Shown in pieces: positions 45,686 to 57,660 of a stretch of DNA of 64,000 nt. Made by a program: the position numbers and the translations under genes. Each line of letters opens with the position of its first letter. Position 1 is the first letter of the stretch. The stretch covers positions 25,900,407-25,964,406 of the forward strand of contig OY829539.1 of NCBI GenBank assembly GCA_963691705.1, in the 5' to 3' direction. The notes beneath the pieces are model-generated. The model was not told the origin of the DNA and made no database searches. It worked only from the letters and a program-made list of their open reading frames with translations. The stretch is from Viola odorata. Its lineage: Eukaryota; Streptophyta; Magnoliopsida; Malpighiales; Violaceae.

Positions 45686-46195
45686 GGGTCTGTTTGGCGT
45701 TCCGGTTCTGGTCCGAAAAGTGCTGTGAGTAAAAGTGCTGTGGGAAAATCACTTTTGCGCAAAGCAGTGTGTTGTTTGGTAAACATTTTTTAAAAGTGCT
45801 GTGGGAAACGAGAAGTTGTTTTTGGTGTTTAGTAAAACTATAAAAATGAAAAAGTTGGAGTATAAAACCCATTTTAAAAAAATTAATAAAAATAGGAAAA
45901 GTGGGTCTAGAATTACTTATCTCGAGATGGAGATTTTATTGTGATAGTTTTTAATTTATTTTGTGCATTATATAAAGTAAAAAAATAAATTTTAAAAAAA
46001 AAAAAAAAAAAGGAGAGAGAGGGTGCAAACGCACCCTCCTTATCCCACTGCACCAAAATGGTGTAGTGGCTTTAAGAGGCATTTTTGTGAAGGGAAAGGA
46101 AAGTGCTTTTGGGAAGCACTTTTGGAAAGGTGTTTCTAGCTTTTGGGTTGGGAAAATCACTTTTCCCAACCCAAACCACAACCCCAAAGGGGTAC
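45686..46195. mobile_element. Harbinger/Tourist-type MITE, copy 2
   Basis: 510 bp, strongly similar along its length to the copy at 32956. Target duplication TAA (45683-45685 and 46196-46198). It includes the A-run and GGTGCAAACGCACCCTCC hairpin also present in copy 1. Confidence 0.82.
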
Positions 46196-46198
46196 TAA

Positions 46199-47105
46199 GT
46201 CCTCGAGCATTGCTTCATCATCATCAACTCACATTTCCTTCTCAAGGCTTCATTAGCTAACCAATTTCCCCCCTTGATTAGCTTCTCTAAAGTAGTGGTT
46301 AATACTTACCAACCCTATTGAATTGTTAATAGCATCCAACACAAGTAATGGTTTTTAATATTTATTTGATTTATTGTTATTTGTACCGACTTGTCCTTTG
46401 TTTACTATTTAGCATCCGATAATTTTTTTAATTTTAGAAAACCATTGGGTGTTTTTTTGCCTCTAGAAAAAGGAATTGAAGTTGCGTACACAATTCTTTC
46501 ATGAGAATTTTTGTTGTTCTTTTTTTTTTATCTTGACAGATTTACCATTCATTGATCACTATTAATTAGAGTTATTTTTATTTACTTTTTTCATTGATTG
46601 GAAAACACTCATCTTTGGTTTTTTGTTCGATCGGATTTTTTATTTTTCTATTTTTTATCTTCACAAATTTACCATTGACCGATCACTGTTACTCTGGTTT
46701 ACTTCTTTCACAATTTAGAGAACACCCATCTTTATTTTTGTGTCCGGTCGATTATAAGGACTATTTTATTACGGTCGGTATATGGTCTTTTTATTCAATT
46801 TCATCCTAAATTTTAATTAATTCTTATTCTTTTATGATTTATTAATCTTCTGGCTTCAATTCAACATGTTTTAAATGCATGTTATATGGTTAGGTTTGCA
46901 ATTTAACAAACAATATTAGAGAAACAACATATTATTAGTGTCGTGATAATAATAATGATTAATATAATTTATATATTTCAGTAGTGAGTACAAGATTGCG
47001 TAAATCTTGAAATATTTATTAAATTCTATTAGTTAAAATAAAATTTGTATATTTATTCGATATGTAAAATTTGTAGGATGTTCTAGAGCATTTTTCTGTT
47101 TGTAG
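46199..47105. other. AT-rich intergenic, no gene
   Basis: No transposon end or credible ORF seen. Confidence 0.5.
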
Positions 47106-47113
47106 TTTGCTAG

Positions 47114-47750
47114 TAAACCTGTTAACTGGATGGGCCGTTCGTAGGGTCGATTCGGGCCTATTATAAATAAACGGCCAAATTTTAGACTCGGTCTGGCTCG
47201 GCCCGCCAATGTAAAAATGTCGGACTTAGGGTCTCCGATTTTTGGCCCGGCCCGTTTCACATAATTATTTTGATTTCTAAATAAATAAATAAATTGTAGA
47301 GTCGTGACATGAGTTTTTATTATCAATGTTATGCACTCCCTAAATTCTAGGATTATCCCGTTAAGTTTGATATTTTCTTATTTTGTTCTATCTCATGAGT
47401 CAGTCATGAGTTGTAGGAAAAATAACAGTATAATAACCATTATTGATTAAATATCAATTGGGATTGTAAATTTAAAGTACCTAGTTTATTATTTTGAACT
47501 TGCGAAACTCAGCTTCCGTAAATATTTTGATTTAAGATTTCTAGTTGATATACAAAAATTGTCATATTTTTCTAATTACATAAAATTGAACGGGCCGGCT
47601 AGTTAAGCATGTGGGCAGCCCGTTTAGTAAGAGGGTCGGACTTAGGTCATGTAAAAGTTAACCTTCTTAAGGCTCGACCCATTTTAATTTTTAGAGGGTT
47701 TAGCGAAATGAGGTTTGGGTCGAGTCTAACCTGTCCAATTAGCAGGTCTA
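47114..47750. mobile_element. hAT-like MITE
   Basis: 637 bp with inverted ends TAAACCTGTTAACTGGA (left) and, on the minus strand, TAGACCTGCTAATTGGA. Flanking 8-bp repeats TTTGCTAG (47106-47113) and TATGCTAG (47751-47758) match at seven of eight bases. GC-rich subterminal repeats (GGCCCG, CGGGCC) at both ends, AT-rich centre, no ORF. Confidence 0.75.
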
Positions 47751-47758
47751 TATGCTAG

Positions 47759-48527
47759 CTATAAGAATTCTATTTTTAATTAAAGTCAAATCAAATTCAT
47801 GTTATTTTATCAACAAAATTTAATCAGATAGGTAATAATTAAATGAACCAAGTAAAAGTCATGATTCCTTAATTGGTACATCAAATAAGATCTTTAATGG
47901 ATCCTAATAGATTAATCAAATAATGATGAATAAATTATGGATAACTTATTTTACTTTTGTCCTTGTATTACTAATTATTTATAATGCTTACTTATTACAA
48001 CATTTTTAATATGAAATTTTGTTTTTTTAATGAAAATATGTCTTGAAATAAAAGAAAAGTAATCAATAATTTAATGATGGCAAATATTAAAAGAAGAGAG
48101 AGCCATATTAATTGTTTAAAGCTCAATCAACTTTTTATGAAAGGTATGCTATTATTATTTTATTAATTAATAAATTGTTTCATTCTTTAACTTTTTTAGT
48201 AATACTAAATAATAAATATTTATTATTTGTTCAAATACGCAGGGTATATAGAATTTAAACCCCATATTTCGCCTTTACATATATTAAAAAAAATTCGAGC
48301 TATTAATATTTTATTGTCAAAATGGTCAAATTAAATATTTTTTTCTGTTAATAGAAAAAAGAGTTTCGTAGAATGTATGAATACTTATTGGTTATGTCTC
48401 ATTTATACATCTCAGTCAATAGTTTGCTAAAACTTTATACATCTTAACCGATACAACTTCGGATTATGTGTTTTTAAAATTATTTTTTGTTAATTACACA
48501 TGTATAAATAGTAATTTAGAATTTACA
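47759..48527. other. AT-rich intergenic, no gene
   Basis: Nothing recognised up to the element D boundary. CAAAA (48528-48532) would be the left target repeat of element D; the right one is outside the window. Confidence 0.5.
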
Positions 48528-48532
48528 AAATG

Positions 48533-48711
48533 ATAAGATTCGGACTTCTGGGGAAGCGGGGTAGAGATTATGGTCGTCTGAAGTCACTGTAGCGACAGTC
48601 CCAGGGTTCCTCGGCCTAACGCGGGCGGTAACCGGGGGCCGTCGTCAGTCAAGGTCTTTGACTTTGGGTGAGAAGACGAATATACCCCTGGTGTTTCATT
48701 AATTGTTATCA
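48533..48711 (-). repeat. Element D left (3') LTR, internally deleted
   Basis: Starts TGATAAGATTCGGACTTCTG as the right LTR does. After GCGACAGTCC it jumps to CCCAGGGTTCCT, which in the right LTR lies about 340 bp further on (63988). TTGTTATCA at 48711 mirrors the TGATAA start, so I infer the end there. The lost part includes the TATA box and the C tract. TCC microhomology at the breakpoint. Confidence 0.7.
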
Positions 48712-49444
48712 TAAGCCCAACTGAAAATGAGTCCGAGTGTTTACCAAGGGCTTCCTTCCCTGGCATCTGGAGGAACGTTACCCCTCTTGCACCGCGTCAG
48801 ATTCGTGAGAATCTCTGAGTTTTTCTGACTCCTTTGTTAATTTCGTTGTGCTGGATATGCGATAGCGAAGCGGATAATGAGAACCGATCTCCTGTGGTAA
48901 CTATCGGTCACAGAGAGGGCGCTCATATGATTGACATCGTCATGGTAGAGTTTTCCGGCGTTATCCCTTCAGAGCTCCGAATATCGTTCTGGAGGCGATA
49001 TTGTCTTGTTTTTCCTGCGCAATCTCAAATGGGGTTTTGTCACGTTAGGTAAAATATCATGCAACGATAGACGTAAGTTAACCTTACTCCCTTAGAGGCA
49101 TTCACTCGCCAATATTGGGGAGTCGTTGCTGTTGCCTTTTTCATCCAAGCTCGTTGGATTTGACTTTGCTTTATGCCGCCGTAACATTGACGGGGTCTTA
49201 TGTCGTGAACTACCTACAATTTGTGCGGTCTTACGTCGTGGCTACCGATAATATTGTCGCGATTTTACGCTGTAGGCCGCCTAGAAATTGTGAGGTCTTA
49301 CGTTCTTTTGAACTTCAATCCGTACTCCCCTTGAGCATCTCGGGCTTTCATCAGGAGTTTCGCATTAGCCTTTCCCTCCGGCTGCTTCAGGATAACGGGA
49401 TGGCTCGATTTTCGAGGCGCGCGCCTTGGCTATTACTTCGGATC
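48712..49444. other. Element D leader of the antisense cassette
   Basis: No gene called. Frames at 48834 and 49115 have no recognisable content. The motif AGCCCAACWGAAAATGAGTC occurs here (about 48716) and again near 50066, downstream of the first antisense ORF. Confidence 0.4.
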
Positions 49445-49902
49445 TATAAATGCGATCCTTTTTTCAGTGCAGATTCTTCACACTCTCTCTGCTTCTCACT
49501 TATTACTTTTCTATGGACGATCTTACTAGAAACTTTCTGATTTCCAAAGCCTTGACCCTCAAGAATCTCACTGAGGGTGACGTCAGCTTCCTAGAGAACA
49601 TGCTGACGAAGACGGGTGAGGACATGCTGGAGCTCTAGGGAATGATGACCCCCATTCAGTCCAGGATCGGGGCAGCTACCATGGAGGACTTCAATCCCAT
49701 CGAGAACATTTCCAAGTTAGCCATTGCCGCCTGCCGCATCGAGGTTACCATCGTCATGCTGCAGCAGAGGAAAGACCTGCTGAACTGCTGCCTAAAGAGC
49801 ATGAGGACTACCTCTTCTGAGCTAACCTCTGTGGTGGAGGCCTTGAGGGATATCTCCACCCTGCTGGTGGATGATGACAATGATGCCGGGTCTCGGGCTT
49901 AA
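49445..49902 (+). pseudogene. Element D antisense ORF 1 (small helical protein, one stop)
   Basis: TATA box TATAAAT at 49445-49451, 62 bp before ATG at 49513. The 130-codon frame MDDLTRNFLISKALTLKNLT... is interrupted by one TAG (49636-49638) and goes on in frame to 49902 (NISKLAIAACRIEVTIVML, VVEALRDISTLLVDDDND). Predicted mostly helical. No family recognised. AATAAAC at about 49985 could act in 3' processing. Confidence 0.5.
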
Positions 49903-50350
49903 AGGCTTGCCGTTGTGCCTTCTTTTTGTTTTTTCCTTTATATGTATTATGTATGCGGACGTATGCCTAGGCCGCTAGGCATAAATAAACTTTTTATCGT
50001 TATAGATCTCGCGATTTCTTTCCTTTTTTGGGGCGTTAGCCCTTGCTTCGGTTGAGGGCTGTGTCAGCCCAACAGAAAATGAGTCGGCCATTGGCCAGAC
50101 TTCTGCAGCATTTATTCTTCTTTTCTGCCAAGTGGCGACGGTTGCTCTAGCGAACCGTTCCGTACTAATCATGCGCTACTTCTTTGGCAATAACTGATTG
50201 GGTAGTTTTTCTATGCTTCTTGATTATCGAGAAATCCCAACAGGCGTGATCAAAGGATTTGATTCTGCCATTATGGTTGATCTTCTCGAGATGCATTAAA
50301 TTATCCTCCTTCCACGTGCGGAAAAATTTGAAGAGTCTCGCCACTTCGGC

Positions 50351-50840
50351 TATTTATGGGAAGTTCTTCTCTTTTTTCCTGTTCATCTTCTTCTTTTCCT
50401 TTATTTGCTGCTACTGATTTTCGTCTCTCATGGCTGATTCATATGATTAGGTCTCCGATGGGCGAGAATCTCGTCCGACTCCTCCGACTACACCGGATTC
50501 TGACAATCCTCCTTCGCCGCCGTGTCAGAAGAGGCGATTGCCCCACCGTAGAGGTCAGAAGAGATCAAAGAAGAGAACGCGTTCTAAAACCACTGGCTGG
50601 TTTTCTTCTTTTTCAGCCCCTCCAGCTTGTGAGGGCAAAGAATTGTTTCCTCCTGCTGACTGGTTTGAAGAGGAGGTTCCTCCAAGCGGTACCGTTGTGA
50701 AGGCGGCATCTCCTGATGTCAAGGAGGAATCCAAACCATTAATGCCGAGTCCGGAGAGAAAGGCTGACAAATCCCCCTCTTTCGCTAATGAGGAGCTTCC
50801 GCCCTCAGACGAGGAATATTGCTTCTGGTCCTCTTACTAG
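50351..50840 (+). pseudogene. Element D antisense ORF 2 (basic, NLS-like, one early stop)
   Basis: ATG at 50430 (MADSYD), TAG at 50448-50450, then open in frame to 50840. The body is Pro-rich, then strongly basic (CQKRRLPHRRGQKRSKKRTR, a likely nuclear signal), then acidic and Pro-rich with two WF motifs (GWFSSF, DWFEEEVPP). A TATA-like TATTTAT lies at 50351-50357, about 75 bp before the ATG. Composition suggests a nuclear, nucleic-acid-binding protein. No family recognised. Confidence 0.45.
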
Positions 50841-51335
50841 CCTGATGATGATTGATTTCGCCCCCGGCAACCCTTTGTAGATGTCGTATGGCTCGTTATT
50901 AAATGAAATGATGCTTTGCTTTTTTAGTCTTGCATGCTCGGCCGTTAGCTCCTCTTTGGATGGCTATCGCTGAGAAACTAACTGTTGCTTCGATGTAACC
51001 GCTTGCAGCTGATTGTCAGTAACTACCCCCTCCAGAAGATATAAATGCTTAGACATAAATACCCTTCTAAGGTTTTTTACACGTGTCACTTTTGCTTTGG
51101 GGCGTGTCCCATTTTTACAGGTTGTTCAATTTTCGAACTCAGCCTTTAAAAGGGAGCAACTGCTTTCTTTTAATACTCTTTGATTGCGCTTTGAAATTTT
51201 CTCCTTCTCTCTCTAAGTTTTTTGCTTTGAAGGAAGTTACAACCACCGTTCGCCGGCGCCGACGGTTTTTTCCACCGCCTTTTGTTCAAGGTACTTCACT
51301 TCTTTTTCCTCAGATTTTCTTCTTGCTGATTCATT

Positions 51336-53447
51336 ATGAGTACCTCTAGGATACCCAAGGATTCTCAGTGGCCTCTGGCCACGAATAGGTCTTTGAGGAG
51401 TCTCCAACGGCCCATAGATTTAGAAATTGAGAGAACACCTAGTATTTTTGTTGATCAAGTGGTTTTGGAGGCAGAGTTGGAGGAAAACGGTATCTTTTTC
51501 CCTTCTGGTTACTCCGTCAGAATTCCCGGCGCCGGACATCGGCTTCATGACCCTCTATCGGGGGGCGATAGGATGATATATTTTAACATGTTCCTTTACG
51601 GCTTTCGCTTTCCCATCCACGAAGTAGTGAAAGGATTATTAGTTTGATATGACATTAACCCGGCTCAGATTACGCCTCCTTCTTGGTGCGGGATTCATGC
51701 CTTCATTCGTATTTGCGAGTTGCGGGGTGTTCTTGTCTCGTCTGTCAATTTATTCCGCAAGTTCTTTAGTTCTAGGTGTCGCAACTGTGTGGTAGATATC
51801 ACTCCAAGGTGGAATGACGCGTTGGTGCAGTCATTCTGGCAGAAATTTCAGGGCTTCGAAGAGACTTTGGCCGATTGGAAGAGCGGTTTCTTCATCGTGA
51901 AGTTGCCTTTCCACCCTTGGCCTAGGGGCTTCAATCAGTGTCTTGATGACTCCATTTGGACAAACCCGTCAACAGTATCCAAGGAAGAGCTTCGACAAAC
52001 GAACATGCTGCTAGAATTGAGCTCGTCCTTTCGCATTCGAGAGTTTACCTTGTACAGGCTTATAGAGAAGTGCACTATAAGTAAGTTTCTTTCTTACCGT
52101 TATCGCTTCGGCTAATTCACTATTCTGATATGCCTTGTCTACAGGTGATGCTGGAAATCAACCGTCGAGTGATAAGGACGTTCCTCTGAACGTGAGGCCG
52201 CTTCAGTCACTGCCGCCATCTCCACCGCCTGAGAGTTCCAGTCATCCTGCCGCTCTACCTAAAAGAAAAAGATTCAAGACTGTTGCCAGGCGCGGTACCT
52301 CCGACCGGACCTCTCGCTTTCTCGAGAACTGGTTACCTATTCGGAATAAAGGAGTGACTCCGAATCATCCTAAGACTGAAGTAACCAACAGCGGCAGCGA
52401 GGACATGGATACCGATTCTGGGCTTCGTCATGCTGTCGCAGCTCAGCGGAAGAAGCTAAGAATGGGAAGTAGCAACCCAACCGCTGAGGCTGCCTCGAAG
52501 AAGGTTAACGAAACCCCTGCCGCTGGGACTGATCCTCTTGGCGGTGCGAGTACTTCCAAAGCGGTGACAACAGCTGAGGCGTCAACCGACGTTTCTCCTG
52601 ATACTTCCAAGGTTCCGCCAGAGGTCAACCTTACTCCTCCAACTGCCACTCCTGACTCTCCTACCTCTTCTTTCATTCCTGATGTCTTGAACCTGCCGCT
52701 ACTCCTGATCCTCTGCTAAATGGCCTTCCACCATTATTTTGTACTTCTATCTCAAGAGTCGGTGGTTCTGCTAAAAATCGCTCTCCTCCTTTTTCCGCCA
52801 ATCTGTCCTCTCAAGGTCCTCAAGGAGTTGCCTCCTATCGCTTGGATCTGTCTACCTTTGGCACCAGCGGACTCCGCGCACTGGGAATATCGGACCCGCT
52901 ATCGAGAAGCGAGCCGGTGGGCTCTATTGTAGGTGCGATATTTGGCTCTCCCGAAGATAGGGAGGTGATGTCAGAGCTTCCTCTGGAGGTTCATCGCGAA
53001 CGCGCTTTAAATGACGTGCTGGCTAGCTTTCGCATGCTGAATTACTTTCTCGATATCTATGGTGACAAGGTTCGAGGTTCTCCTCCTAAGGAGGCGGAGT
53101 TGACGCGACTCTAGAGCGACACCCAAACAGAGCTTAATGACTGCCGTGCCGAATTGGCTAGAGAGAATTTGATAGGGAAGGCCAAGATAGAGCTTCTGGA
53201 GGCAGAACTGGCGGCTGCTGACAAAAGAAACTCTCTCCTTCATGAAGAGATATCGGCCCGCGATGCGAAGCTAGCGAAAGTACCCAATGAGATATCGCGC
53301 TGGAAAGACAAGGCGATACAAGCCTTTGCTGCCGGATTCCCAGATTATTATCGCAGCGAGGCTTTTGATCCTGCCAAGATAGCTAATTACGGCTTCGAGA
53401 GGTTGAAGGATATAGATGCCGGGGGCAGTAAAGGAGTTCTTCCGTGA
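51336..53447 (+). pseudogene. Element D antisense ORF 3 (putative gypsy-type transposon domain family)
   Basis: ATG at 51336 (MSTSRIPKDSQWPLAT), with TTTAAAAG at 51145 as possible TATA. The domain with YGFRFPIHEVV and GIHAFIRICELRGV resembles the plant family annotated as putative gypsy-type transposon (Pfam Transposase_28, from memory). A 64-bp GT-AG intron fits 52081-52144 (phase 1). A Ser/Thr/Pro-rich linker follows, then LDLSTFGTSGLRALGISDP and a C-terminal coiled coil (ELLEAELAAADKRNSLLHEE). Breaks: TGA at 51645, a frameshift near 52690 and TAG near 53112. The 9141-9930 fragment belongs to the same family. Confidence 0.65.
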
Positions 53448-53852
53448 TTGGCGTAAGGCAGCGCTTGAGAGTGCTTTATTTTTCTTCAAACATTGGTTTC
53501 ATTTGGCTTGTAATAATTTATAACGCTTTTCTAATAACGACTGTCATTCCGCTCTGGATAACAATCAATTTGCTTCTCGGCATTATCTTGTTGATTACGT
53601 CATCATGCTTGACCTCTCTTTGATAAAGTGATTCTGCTTTTATGGAACATTTAATGCTCAGGATCCCCTCATTAATATGAGCGAGGGATCAGGATGGTTC
53701 AGAGACACGTGTCCGCTCATCAGGACGCTAGGGCTAGCGTGATTTGATAGGATCAAAACGTCTTCTCGCCTTTCTAGGGTTGTACTCATTGCTCACGCCT
53801 ATCACGCGCGTGGCGACTGTTCCAATAGTCATTTTTCTTAGCCTCTTAGGGT

Positions 53853-56434
53853 TATAAAACCCAACACTTTATTTCTTTTTTCCACTTTCGATAATCGGTT
53901 TCTCCGCATCCTTTTGAATCATCTTGCATTTCTAGTTTTCGTCTCCTGGGTACTTCGATTTTCTTCTCAAAAAAGGTACTTCTTTATTCCCTTTGCTATC
54001 TTCTTCATCTTTTTATTTTCTTTTTTCACCATGGGCAAAAGAAAAACTCGTGCTCCTGGGTCTAAATCAATTGATGAAGAAAAATTAGAGACCATAGCCA
54101 GTACCATTACTTCTTCTACCATTCTTCATAAACATCTGACCGATCACGGTGCCAAAATCCCGGAGGGCTTCGAGGTTTCTATCGCCCCTGCGTCTTTACG
54201 CCTAAACAGTGTTCTAACCGGTAGACGCAGAATCTTGTATGCCCAGATGTTCCGCTATTGTTTCCGGTTTCCGGTTGACCCTTTTATCCAAGATTTGCTC
54301 ACTTCTCTCCCCGTTCAATTGGCTCCAAATGCCTACTGCGACGTTTATGCTTTTTTAGGACTCTGCAAGTATAAGGGAATTACATCTCCTTCCCTTGCAT
54401 TGCTCAAGTCTTTATTTCGGATGTATAATCGTCGGGGTGTGATAGAGACATCGCCCCGTTATGATGACGATTCGCTCAAGAACTTCACCTGGAAGCTCCT
54501 TCATTTAGAGTCTTCCATCGCTAAATTGAAAGAGCAGTTTTTTATTATCGAGACTCCTGAGGTTCCGGATCCGTGGTGGCGGTCTAGTTTTTACCAGGGC
54601 GTCAAGGACCGTGCTTGGCGCCGGGAGGCTCTTAACGAGACAGAACAAGGTTGGTTTGATAAGTTACTCGAACTGGAAATCAGTGTTCACACCCGCCTTC
54701 TGGCCTGCGGGACCGATATCCGAGCCTGCATTAGACGTGAGTGTCGTGTCATTTTTTGGCTTTCATCATTAGTACTAACGCTAATGCTGTCTTGTGCTTT
54801 TGCAGCAACTGGTCCCAAGTACATTCCCGAGAGCGTTAGGAGGCGCTTAAGGAGGCTTCTACAAAGGGGGGCGGCTGATCAAACGGCCGCGACTGTCAAT
54901 ATCGCCACCACTTTCGTTGTTCCCCCTATTACCGTCTCGATTCCCCACACGTCTTCTACTTCGGTTGACGAGGAAACCGACACCATTCCTGTTGGTATTC
55001 CAGTCATATCAATCGCTACTCTTCCTGCTCGGTCGGTCGGTCGCAGGGCTTCCGCTAAAGGAAAAAAGAAAAGGAGGACAAGAAGCGTTGCCACCCTTCA
55101 GCCACCGATTTTACCTTCTTCGGATACTGCCGGCTCTTCGGAAGCACCTACCGCTGAAGAGGTAACTGCAAACGCTCCCTTATAACTCTTGCGCTGTTTT
55201 TTTATGCCTCTCTACATTTTTCTTTTGTTTTTGATTGTTTTTTCTTCATAGGATTCTTCCAGTACCTCTACCCCTTCGCTATCGCGTGACAATATGGACT
55301 TGAGGCATATTCTGACTCAACCAAGGAAGAGGCAGAGGTCCACTGGAGCAGGCACGAGCCGGTCCTCAAGTCAGGCTGATGTCGGGGAGGGGCCTCAAAT
55401 CATCCCTGACTCTTCAGTACCTCCCCTAGGCCAGACCGCTAGTATTTTTGAGAACGTGGCCATGTCTGGGCCTTTTGAGACTTCTCCACCTTCGTTTGGT
55501 TCAGAAGTTCATCGCTTTTCCACTAACGTGGTCTACAATGACGAGTTGTCGGGGCTCTCCTCCTATCAGCCTCATGAAATATTCGGGCCCCAGGGAGGTT
55601 CCGCTTCTAACCAGCCTCCCTCTCCTGCCGCCATGGTCTTTGTTCCCTCCGATGCTTCCGTGCTTAAGCGCTCTGGTGAGGGGACGATAGTGTCCAATCT
55701 TCTGGCCGACGTAAGCTCATATAACGTCGCTGGGCCTATCACTCATCAAGTGGATATGACTATGCTGCGTAGTTCGGGGATTGCGGCCATGGGGGGTGAT
55801 AACTCGGCTGTCACTGCTTCGTTCATGGCTACCCACATGCTAACGTCTCCTGAAGAACGAAGCACTTTTGCTGCTGAGGGAGACGGAGAGCAAGCTGACT
55901 TGCTGCGCTCTAACCTTTTTACTGGCTTCCTCCGGTTTCATCACTATACCGAGCGCATGTCGCAAAGGGCGGCTGACCTTGCCGCTTCCGCGTAAGCTTT
56001 CCTAGGAGCAAGAGGAAAAGCAGAGGTTGCTGGAAGAGCGAGATAGATGTGTAGGGGCCCTGGAGGCAGCCAAAGAGGAAGCAAGGGAAGCGAAGGAGCA
56101 ATTGGCTGCTTCTAACGCCGCTCTGTCGGCTGAGCGGTCGAAGAGTATCACTCTCGAGGGAGAGAAAACGGCCTTAGCGGAAGAGAGAGAAGCCTTGGCA
56201 GGAGAGAAAGCGGCACTTGAGAAAGAAACGCCTATCATGTGCCAGTGGTATATTGAAAAGACTGCTTCCATCATGGCCGACTGCTTTGTGGAGATTCACG
56301 GGGAAGAATTTTACCAAGGTGGCGCAGTTTCTGACGCCTTTTTGAAGAATTCCTCTAATCTTAATGACGAGGGCTTTCACTTAGCCAGAGAGGCGGGATA
56401 CCCGGGGCAGGAAAGTTTAGGGAACCAGTCATAG
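53853..56434 (+). pseudogene. Element D antisense ORF 4 (paralogue of ORF 3, nearly intact)
   Basis: TATA box TATAAAA at 53853-53859; ATG at 54031 (MGKRKTRAPGSKSIDEEKLE). The same domain as ORF 3 (YCFRFPVDPFIQDLL, VYAFLGLCKYKGI). Intron 1, 54737-54805, has the same phase and place as in ORF 3; intron 2, 55162-55251, joins GAAGAG to GATTCT in frame. Exon 3 holds a Ser/Pro-rich region and, after a +1 frameshift at 55993-56005, a coiled coil (EAAKEEAREAKEQLAASNAA) ending at 56434. Intron 1 is 69 nt without a stop, so an unspliced product would also stay open. Role unknown. Confidence 0.68.
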
Positions 56435-57660
56435 CTAGGGTATTATCGCCCTTTCTTTTGTAAGGATTGAGCGTTATCCCTTTTTTGTCCATCTTTTGTA
56501 TATTTTTGCGACCCTTCGTGGGTGTTTGAACTATGGTATCGATTTCCTTTATTGTTGTTTTTCCTTTCCTTAGAATTTTTCGTAGCGCGACCGTCGCGCC
56601 CTTATTATCCTAGTTACGCTGACGAGCTCTGCCAGGTTTAACTGTGCCACTGTTCCACCTCATCAAGATGATATTCCTTCAAGAGGAAGCGTCCTTCCTT
56701 CCCCCGAACAGGGTCTTTAGGCCCTGTTCTCCAAATTAGGCAAGAATCAGCGCGGTTGGCCTTACGTCGATTTTGCTGATGGATCGCGCAATCCTTCTAT
56801 CGCCTTGAGTGTTGCGATTTCCTTCAGTTAGAGATATCCTGCACACTCTCGATTAATATTTATTAGTAAGAGATATGCGATAACAGACACAAGTTTCCCG
56901 TGGGAGCCGATCCTCCGCCATTCTAGGGCACATGTGTCACTTGTTATCACTTTCTCGACCAGCTCACTTCACCAGGGATTCCGCATCTGGTTACTCACTG
57001 GGATTTCGCAATCCTTCGTGTTCCCACGTTATCACGATCGGCTGGAAAGTGCCTCTCCTTAGTGAGCTGTCTGATCAGGACAGGCCGTCACCGAGTTAGG
57101 ATTTTTCACTTTCGGCGTTATCCTCACATCCCGGAATCGTGCCCTCACTTAATGAGCCGTCTATATTAGCCCGGTCACAAGGATAGGATTTTCACTTCCC
57201 AAATGGAGTTAGTATCTCCCTAGGGTGTGCCTCTCCTTAACGAGTCATCTCCACGAGAACAGTTGTCATAAGGATTGGGCTTTTTTCACCTTCAGGAATC
57301 CCGGGGCATGCCCTCACTTAGTGAGTCGTCTAATCAGGACAGGCCATCATGAGGATAGGACTTTTCACTCCCGGGGGTGTCGGGATATGCTTCGTCTTAT
57401 GGCCCCACATGTGGCTACCACGAGGATAGGACTTTTCACTCCCGACGTTAAATATTTGGTGTGCTAGAGCGTGCCCTCACTTAGTGAGTCGGTGGATCAA
57501 GACCGACCATCACAAGGATATGACTTTTCACTCCTGGCAACCTCTTTTTTGTTTTTCTCATCATCTGCACACACACACGCAACCGCGAAACACAAGAAAG
57601 CTCATTATTCAAGCGTTATCATATGTTAGGGCTGTCATTAGTAAAAGGTGCAGAGATAAA
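56435..57660. repeat. Element D spacer with degenerate tandem repeats
   Basis: Between antisense ORF 4 and integrase. From about 57040 to 57545 a unit of some 75-110 bp recurs about six times, with GAGGATAGGACTTTTCACTC as its most constant part and CTCACTTAGTGAG (a palindrome with a one-base centre) as a second. No gene. The two transcription units converge here. Confidence 0.7.

Noticed and set aside
55992..56005. Third intron in antisense ORF 4 (GTAAGCTTTCCTAG)
   Set aside because: Fourteen bases is too short for a plant intron and removing it does not restore the coiled-coil frame; a small indel is more likely.
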